From: Akebia trifoliata | Lineage: Eukaryota; Streptophyta; Magnoliopsida; Ranunculales; Lardizabalaceae | DNA length: 64,000 nt | NCBI GenBank assembly: GCA_017979445.1 | Contig: CM030707.1 | Coordinates: forward strand, 25,513,756 to 25,577,755 | Direction of reading: 5' to 3' | Shown: positions 57,071 through 64,000 of the stretch, piece by piece | How positions within the stretch are numbered: position 1 is the first letter of the stretch | Layout: the number at the start of each line of letters is the position of its first letter | Translations under genes and position numbers: made by a program | Notes under the pieces: model-generated | The model's input: the letters and a program-made list of their open reading frames with translations, nothing else | What the model was told of the DNA's origin: nothing | Database searches by the model: none

Positions 57071-60000
57071 TAAAATCGTTTCGACCCGTTTTCCACCAAA
57101 TAGTGAAGGGGGTCCGATTTGTAAATTAGGGAATTTTGGGGAATAAGGAGTCGCCACCTAATTTAGGTCTAGGAACCATAAATGACTCCGAAATGTATCG
57201 GGTCAATCCACGGATCAGATAAATGGGTAAGGGGTCAGATTACAGGTTTCAGAAGGTGTTAGGCACCGAACCCGCTCGTTTGAGATGATCGGTCTCTACT
57301 ACGATCTAAATTATCCTACAGTCAACGGGTAGAGACTAAAGTCAAGATTATAGTCCGATCATCATCACCATCATCATCAAATTATATCGAATGTGCTAAA
57401 CGAATCTCAACGCCAATATTCTCTAAATATTATATAATTTCTCAAATTCTACATAAAAATAAAAATATTTAAAAAAACCTTAATTCCGACCTATGCTCCA
57501 AAATTCACATGGCAACATTTCAATTACAAATCCAAATAAGTGAAGATTTTCCAAATCGACTAAAATAGAAATTTATGAAAACTTTCTAAAATGGAAACTT
57601 GGGAATATGAAACTTCTAATTTGGGAATTCATGAAATTTCTAAACTAAAAATTAGAAATTTTCTAAATTGAGAGTTTATAAAAATATGAGAAGCTTCCAA
57701 ATTGAAAACTTCGAAACATAATCTTCTCGAAATAGAAATTTTCAAATATGAGAGTCCCAAATTAGAAATTTGCAAAAGGATTTTCCAAATTAGAGAATTA
57801 TCATTATTGGGTTTCCCAAATTAAAAATTTACAAACATTAATTTTTCAAAAATATAAAATCATGATTTTAGGAAAATCACCAAATTAATGAAAAACCCAT
57901 AAATCCCCAAAATTAGCAAGTTGTGAATTTTCAAGAATCAATTTTTGTCACGTGAATTCTTCGCATTTTACATTGTAGAATCTCACGTTTGATAATGGCA
58001 CAAAAAAAACTAAATTGATTCGATTGCACTTTGGAAGAAAAGAAATTGATTTTAATGCCACGTGCACACAAATCAGCGAGTCGACTCGTCAACAATATTT
58101 TGAAAAGTAAAATAAGTTTTCACTTCCCAATGTCCACCAAAATCAATGAGTCAACTCACATGTCCATTCCATAAAAAAATCTGAGTTTGAAATTCCTATG
58201 TACACCAAAAATCAGTGAGTTGGCTCCGGTATCCATTTATCAAAAGATCGATTTTAGTTTACTATGCACACATACAAATCATTGAGTTAACTCAATGTTT
58301 ATTTATCACATAAAATCTCAACGCCACACTCGATGCCTCCCCCAAAATAGTGAGTTGACTCAGTTAATAGAATTCCAGCATCAATATTCTGAATTAAATG
58401 AATAAACTTCATGGACCAAGTGCATGAACACAAATACTCAATCAAAATGAAAATTAATATGAACAACATCGGAAATCAAGTCAAATGAGGAGATTAAAAA
58501 TAAGTTAGCAATCCAATCGATGCCACGTTTAAAGCACATAAAGACGTACATTGGTTATCATGATTCCTTCAAAATATATAAACAATCTCAGATAAGCTAT
58601 GAGGATGTCGTAATGAAGCGAAAAGATCAGTGGTTGTTCTGCGTTAATGGAGAGGATGATGGGGCTACTGTATGTGATGAGTGAGGGCTATTCTATAGGC
58701 TGAAATATTTAGTGAATGCGGCTGAAAAACTAAGTGAAAGGGGGCTTAAAAAACCTGATGAGTAGGGGTTGGCAATGTGATGCATGGGGGCTGAAAGTTG
58801 CTAATTCATTGGAGAAGAAGTAAATGAGGGTAGAGAGGGGCCATTGGTTTGTTAGAGAAGAAGAAAAGGAGGGCATAAAGTAGTTGATTCGTTGGAGAAG
58901 AGGTAAAGGAATGCAGTGAGTTGCTAGTTGGGGCTGCTGCTGTGTGGAACAAAAGAAAAGAAAGAGGAGATTGTAGATTGTGATAAGCCTTTTTTTTTCT
59001 CTTTTCTTTTTCTCCCCTCCTTCTGACCTTTTATTTTTCCTTTCTTCTTGTTGTCCAAGAGGAGAATTTCTCTTCAAACAAACATGAATCAGAAAAGAGA
59101 ACTGGAGAGGAGGAACACGTAGTTGGAGAAGAAGAAGTTCTTTTTGAAGTTTTTTCTTTATTTTTCTTCTTCTTTTTCCTTTTTTTGTTCCTTTTGGTTG
59201 CTGTCCAAGAGGATGTGAGGGAGATTGAGGGCTGTTGCAGAGCTTGAGAATGAGTAGAAAGAAGAGAGAAAGAGCAGAGATCAACCTTTCGTAAAACCAT
59301 CCAGCCATTTAAATAGAAACTGAGTTTCTATTTTGATAGATTTGTTTATTTTTCTTTTCTACACGTTCTCTTACTTTCCTTCTTTCTGTTGGGAGAATGG
59401 GAGTAGTGACCTCACATTACTCACCTTATTGACCTTATTGGTAGTTCGTTGTTGTCGAGTCATGGTTGGCATATCTCATATTTTATTTCATTGGTTGATT
59501 AGTTTTTTAATTTTGAGTTTTATTAGTTTTTGTTTTGAGTTTGGTTTAAAATTTTAATTTGATTTTAATTTTTGGTTAGAGTTTTAATTGTTTATTGGCC
59601 ATTTGATTTTAATTTTAATTTTTAAATTTTAATTTGAATTATTTAATTTTTACTTTAATTGTGTAATTTTTAATTTGAATTGTAATATTTAATTTGATTG
59701 GATTTTTATTTTTTTAATTCGTTGATTGACTTTAGTTGGGTTTTGTTTTAATTAGGATTGGTTTATTAGCCTTTAACTTGATTTATTTTTTATTTAAATT
59801 TAAATTTTAATTTGATCTTAAATTTTAAGTTGTCGATTAAATTCTAATTTTAGTTTAATGGTTATTTTCAATTTGAAAATTTTTATTTAATTCCAAATTT
59901 TAATTGATTTTAGTTTTAAATTTTAATTTAATTTTTGATTATTCGAGGTTTTTTTCTTGAAGTCTTTTTAATTTTTTAATTGTGTTTTCCTAAGAGTCAA

Positions 60001-60397
60001 GGTTTCTAAGAGTCGAACATTGAGGGGTGTTTCGGTCATTTTGTGATTTTTGTCAATTTTGGTGAATTTTGACGTGAAGTTTCTTTTGGTCCAAAGTGAT
60101 TATTTCTAAGTTTCAATGTTGTATTTTCTTAGCGTAGCGAGGTCTCTAAGTTATTGAACTGTGTAGTGAACTTAAGCGTATGTACTTGCTAAGTCGGGTG
60201 AAAAGTTAGTGATCCTAAGCATGCGAAATTCTATGTCACGTGGCCAAAAGAAAAAAACAAATGAAATTTGAAAACAAAGAGAATTGACAGGAGATTTTTC
60301 ACAAGCTTTCGAGTTTTTTTGTGCTCATCATTAGGAATCTACGGTAACCGGGTAACGGATCGCCAAGTCAGGCGGATGCAAAAATGGGGTGTCTACA
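57071..60397 (-). mobile_element. 5' LTR of element C
   Basis: Minus strand starts TGTAGACACCCCATTTTTGC at 60397 and ends CGAAACGATTTTA at 57071. It matches 47579-51095 apart from the two duplications noted there. The 192-residue minus frame at 58730-59308 is inside the LTR, low-complexity, and opposite in quality to any known retroelement protein. Confidence 0.8.
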
Positions 60398-60660
60398 AAA
60401 GTGACGAATCTTCTCAATTTCCCTTGATCGATTATGTCTTGGATAACATGCCTTAGTCTGGAACAATCATTTGTTGGATGGTCTTCCGTTCGATGATATT
60501 CACAGTACGATTTCTCGAGCCTACTTTTGTGATTTTGTTGAGGTTGTTTAAAGCGTAGTCATTTTTGATATACTTAAATATCTCAAAAGGTTTCTCAATG
60601 AAAGGATCCATCACTCTGTTTGTGTTCTACGACATCTTCCTGATCAATGTCTCAAAGCAC
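60398..60660 (-). pseudogene. gag tail of element D
   Basis: Minus frames read CEYHRTEDHPTNDC (a complete C-x2-H-x4-H-x4-C zinc knuckle), then SRLRHVIQDIIDQGKLRRFV, typical of Tat-type gag. KPFEIFKYIKNDYAL precedes it in another frame. The sequence is cut by C on the left and stops resembling gag at about 60660, so the rest of gag and the 5' LTR of D are lost or lie outside. Confidence 0.7.
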
Positions 60661-61480
60661 TGATTTATCCATATTTTTCCTAGGCATTTATCTAGATTTC
60701 CATATTTATTTTCTTAGATTAGATAAATAAGTAAGTTAAACCTCAAATTATCACATTTCATGTTATACTATGTTAATTAGGCTTAATTACAAAAAATAAA
60801 TGTAAATATCAAAAAACTAATTGCGTGTGTTCATTGTACATGTTAATGATCAACTCATCTAGAATAACACAAAATCACTTAAACAAGAATGCACTACAAT
60901 CAGAAAGGCAAATCAAGTAACTAATCAAAAACTAATATCTGGAGGTCTCTAAACCAATGCGACGCAGTCAAACCTCAATATGGTGCAATCCACCTCAGAT
61001 GGATCGCCCTAGAATTTTTCCTGTTTGCTTCGCATACTAGATTATACGTAAGAGTAATGCAATTATTTTTGGATCCTAGGAGAACACCTCAAGTCTATAA
61101 ATAGATTATTTTTCCAATTAAGGAAGGGTCTCAGGTCTCTTTGCTCTAATCCTTGGGCTCTTATCCCTTATTTTCTTTATCTCCAATGACCTTGGCATTT
61201 TCTCTGTAATTTAAATTTTGTAGTTAGGTTTTAATTCAAGAACTTCTATAATTTTTCTAGAAGATAGTATATCTTGGTTACCATGAATACAAGTGTTATT
61301 TCTTTTACTTCTTCTTGTATCTTTGTCATGACCATAGGCTAAACTTCCTCCATTAGTGAGAGGAGAAAGCCTAGGAGCAAGCTTTAATTCTGTGTTATTT
61401 CTTTATCCTTCCATGTTCATTATAATGTTGGAGATGATCGCATTTCAAATATAGATGGAAATACTCAACTGTTGATCCCA
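60661..61480. other. Unassigned, LTR-like stretch before element H
   Basis: It begins TGATTTATCC at 60661. A TATA-like TCTATAAATAGATT is at 61096, with a CT-rich stretch after it (61130-61200). It could be the 5' LTR and leader of H inserted into gag of D, but LTR end and PBS were not found. 61260-61420 contains a phrase (CTTGGTTACCATGAATACAA) that was not placed. Confidence 0.35.
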
Positions 61481-61499
61481 ATGAGAAAATGAGAAATAG

Positions 61500-62570
61500 A
61501 AGTTGCTACTGCAACTACTTGGGCAGAACCCTCAGTGGGTCTGATTCGAGAAGAGACCAGAGAGATGATCCGGAAGGAGAATGAATAGATGAAAAATGCA
61601 GATATTGGCACAACGACAACGCAAACTGTCAAGAGAATTCAGAAGTCTCCCTTTACAATAGAGATTTTTGCGGAAGAAATTCTAAAAAGTTTACGCCACC
61701 ATGCTTCACCTTTTACTTAGGGACAAAAGAATCGATGGAGCATCTTTTCCACTTCTGACAGATGCTTACCTTATAGGAAGGAAATGAAGCATTGATATTA
61801 GATTGTTCCCTTCTAGTTTGCAGGAGAACACATTAATATGGTTCCACAAGTTGCCATGTGGATCAGTAGTTTTTTTTATGAGCTTTGTACTGCCTTTATA
61901 ATGCATTATATTGGCAATAGAAAGAATGGTGGAGATATAGACATTCTACTCAGTATGAGGATGCAGTATGAGGAAAGTCTCAGAGAGTTTACAAGGAGAT
62001 TTAGGAAAAAAGAGATGTCACTAGAGAGTTGTGACGAGAGAACGATAGTGGTGGCATTCAAAAATATTTTGCCATCTAGCTCAGGGTTGTATAGACTTCT
62101 TGTGAAGAAGAGACCAGAAACATTAGGTGAGCTGTTCAAATAAGTAGAACAATGTATTCGATTGGAAGCTAATCCCCAAAATTATGTCGGGAAAAGCAAG
62201 GTAATACATGTTGTGGTGAAGCCTAGCAAGCAGCATCAGCCATAGTAGCAGAGAAGAAAGAGACCGCTCGAGCATGATAGAGAGCGGAGGAGAGAAGGGA
62301 CATATTTTTCTATGCCCCCTAGTGAGATTTTACTACTTATCGAGAATGTGCCTTACTTTGAATGGTCAACGCTACTTCTTCGAGATCAGATAAATCAAGA
62401 TGAATGATATTGCGAGTATCACAAGGTACGGGCACACACCACCAACAAGTGCCAAGCCTTGAGAAGATTTCTACCAAAATTGTTAAAGTAGGACAGATTA
62501 AGAGACTTGCCAAAAAGATAGAGGGAGAATCTACCCTGAGATAGCAATCAAAGGCCTGAGCAACCACCTG
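61500..62570 (+). pseudogene. gag of element H (degenerate)
   Basis: The frame starts around AEPSVGLIREETREMI (about 61527) and SPFTIEIFAEEILKSL. The long frame 61838-62143 is a clean gag core: VGNRK-like YIGNRKNGGDIDILLSMRMQ, then YEESLREFTRRFRKKEM, SCDERTIVVAFKNILPSSSG, and KKRPETLGELFK, where a stop interrupts. EQCIRLEANPQNY continues after it. The zinc knuckle CEYHKVRAHTTNKC (about 62408-62450) is complete. The zinc-knuckle type and order are those of Tat-lineage gag. Two or three stops and frame changes inactivate it. Confidence 0.8.
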
Positions 62571-62749
62571 TTGAAGGACAGGATAGAAGGGCAGTGGTGA
62601 TACATGTTGTCCTTAAGCAGGAAAGCAAAAGGTCAGGCCAGAGTAGGGCTGACGAAATAATCAAGAGATGGTAAGTAGAGTACCTAGCTCATGTCTACAT
62701 AGTAAGAAACGGGCCTATAGAGTAGATAGAGCCTTACAAAGAGTAAACC
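62571..62749 (+). other. Gag-protease linker of H
   Basis: Charged, frameshifted sequence between the zinc knuckle and protease. No domain is seen. Confidence 0.4.
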
Positions 62750-63240
62750 ATGACTTTCACGGATAAGGACCTAGAAGGGGTAATGATGTCTCATTATGAT
62801 GTACTGGTGGTAATCCTCTAGGTAGGGCACCTTCACTCTTAAGAGGGTGTTGATCGATAGTGGTAGTTCTATCGACATTCTGTATGCTTTGGCCTTTCTA
62901 AAGATGGGTTTTAGTAGAAATGTGTTCACCCCAATAGGAACATCTTTAATTGGGTTTGACCAGAGAACAAACCAACCCTAGGGGGAGATAGTCTTGCTCG
63001 TGTATGTAGGGCCAACGACTTTGATGACCAGGTTCATGGTTGTCAAAGCAAGTTCCCCATATAATGCCATCTTGAGTAGATGGTTGACACATGAGATGAA
63101 GGCCGTTTCTTCAACTTATTACCTGGTCTTGAGGTTCCTAAAGTCGTAAGGGATGTGAGATATATTAGGGTATCAGGTGGCTGCCCAGGTGTGTACATTG
63201 GACAAGAAGGAGCTCTCCGAAGATAAGGTCTATTAATAGT
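62750..63240 (+). pseudogene. Protease of element H (degenerate)
   Basis: DLEGVMMSHYDVLVVIL leads in. In another frame VLIDSGSSIDILYALAF carries an intact aspartic protease active site (62850-62900), followed by GFDQRTNQP, TLMTRFMVVKASSPYNAILS and a stop. Frame changes near 62820 and 63060 break it. Confidence 0.7.
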
Positions 63241-63479
63241 AGTTATAATAGGGGAAAATCGAGCCTAGAGAACCTCCATGCCTAGAAAACATGGAGATGG
63301 TAAACATAAGGGAAGGTAGGCAGATCGAGGTAGGAGTAGAATTGGCATCGGAAGAGTTAAGAGAGCTAACAGACTGCCTAAGAAGGAACAATGACGTTTT
63401 TGCCTGGTTCATAGAAGAGTTACTGAAGATCATCCTAGAAGTGATCTGCCATCACTTGAACGTGGAATCAACTATTAAG

Positions 63480-64000
63480 CTAGTAGAATAGAAGCCAAGG
63501 AGATTAGTACAATGGTTAAGATAAGTGGTAAACGAAGAGATGAGCAAATTGATCAGAGTAGGATTTATTAGGGAAGTATAATTTCTTAATTAGATAGTGA
63601 ATATCGTAGTAGTGTCGAAGAAAAATGGGAATGTTAAAGTCTGTATTGACTTTACAAATCTAAATAAGGCTTGTCTTAAGAATAACTTTCCTATACCGAA
63701 GATAGACTAGTTGGCGAATGACACTTCAAGCCATGAAAGGTTTTTCTTCATGGATAGCTATTTTCACTATAATCATATATAGCTTAACTTTGCAGATCAA
63801 GAAAAGACAGCCTTCATCACTGAGCAAAGGTTCTACTGTTACAAAGTGATGCCTTTCGGGTTGAAAAATGCAAGAGCAACTTATCAGAGGTTGGTAACAG
63901 AACTCTTCAAAGATCTGTTATGAAAGACTACAGAAGTTTATATTGATGATCTGTTGGTGAAGAGTGAGAAGAAGGAAGATCTTGTTGTTGATCTAGAAAA
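63480..64000 (+). pseudogene. Reverse transcriptase of element H, runs off the window
   Basis: VNIVVVSKKNGNVKVCIDFT (about 63598-63655) and NLNKACLKNNFPIPKID give the fingers and palm. FITEQRFYCYKVMPFGLKNA, RATYQRLVTELFKDLL and a stop follow. The active site EVYIDDLLVKS (63930-63962) keeps both Asp. The sequence ends mid-domain. Overall it is the best-preserved RT in the window, but a stop lies just before the active site. Confidence 0.8.

Larger units (their letters stand above)
47579..60397 (-). mobile_element. Element C: 12.8 kb pol-deleted element with 3.4 kb LTRs
   Basis: Minus strand. The 5' LTR is 57071-60397 (3327 bp) and the 3' LTR 47579-51095 (3517 bp). The internal 6.0 kb has PBS, leader, gag, a tiny pol remnant, repeats and a polypurine tract. 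Flanks are ATAGC (47574-47578) and AAAGT (60398-60402), only a weak TSD. It lies between the gag tail and gag/protease of D. Gag is broken and pol is missing, so C depended on another element for movement. Confidence 0.8.

Noticed and set aside
58730..59308. 192-residue minus-strand open frame
   Set aside because: It lies wholly in the 5' LTR of C, is made of low-complexity Lys/Ser/Leu/Phe runs, and the other LTR does not keep the frame.
61240..61420. Possible host gene exon
   Set aside because: The phrases could not be tied to any known protein or RNA, and the position fits a retroelement leader better.
62337..62567. 76-residue minus-strand open frame
   Set aside because: Antisense shadow of gag of H over the zinc-knuckle region.
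1..64000. tRNA or rRNA genes
   Set aside because: No cloverleaf or rRNA-like sequence was recognised by eye on either strand. A scan with a dedicated tool would be needed to exclude one fully.

Overview
This is a gene-poor, AT-rich plant nuclear segment, most likely from a eudicot with a repeat-rich genome. The evidence is several Ty3/gypsy polyproteins of the Tat/Ogre type, a plant LINE ORF1 (DUF4283 type), a Copia-type long LTR, a PIF/Harbinger-like element, and no recognisable host gene, rRNA or tRNA. Nearly every base belongs to a transposable element, and nearly every coding region carries stops or frameshifts. Species cannot be named from the sequence.

Layout. Positions 1-3506 hold scraps: a MITE fragment, a LINE ORF1 pseudogene, the end of one LTR element (LTR end, primer-binding site, gag start) and an LTR fragment. 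From 3507 to about 60660 lies one old minus-strand Tat-type element ('D'), cut into seven pieces by six insertions. From left to right D reads: 3' LTR (3507-4274), antisense plus-strand accessory ORF (4600-4930, continued 22433-24143), tandem-repeat 3' region, integrase (24865-26195), RNase H (28479-28828 and 30535-30756), RT (43997-44819 and 46354-46700), protease/gag (46701-47578) and gag tail (60398-60660). After about 60660 there is an unassigned LTR-like stretch, then a plus-strand Tat-type element 'H' (gag, protease, RT) that runs off the right edge.

The insertions in D are: A (4931-22427, minus, 17.5 kb, Ogre-like, LTRs at both ends, ORF1-gag-PR-RT-RH-INT); solo LTR G (26201-28473, exact TSD); solo LTR F (28829-30529); Copia-type solo LTR K (30757-43996), itself hit by B; solo LTR E (44820-46353); and C (47579-60397, minus, 12.8 kb, pol-deleted, LTRs of about 3.4 kb). 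B (32544-43548, plus) is pol-deleted. Its 5' LTR carries a Harbinger-like element (33407-34508), which in turn carries a foldback MITE (33870-34204). The nest D > K > B > Harbinger > foldback is five levels deep.

A, B and C are relatives: they share LTR termini (TGTAGAC... start, PBS TGGCGACTCCACTGGGGATT or decayed versions), a repeated leader module, a conserved box after pol, and an array of short hairpins whose stems co-vary. A has or had full coding capacity; B and C lost the polymerase core and resemble non-autonomous derivatives. The most unusual signals are the co-varying hairpin array in the 3' regions, a repeated TACGCTTAGGAAAA-like motif in most of the LTRs, and the antisense accessory ORF of D split by A. 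All sequence comparisons were made by eye; no alignment or database search was run.
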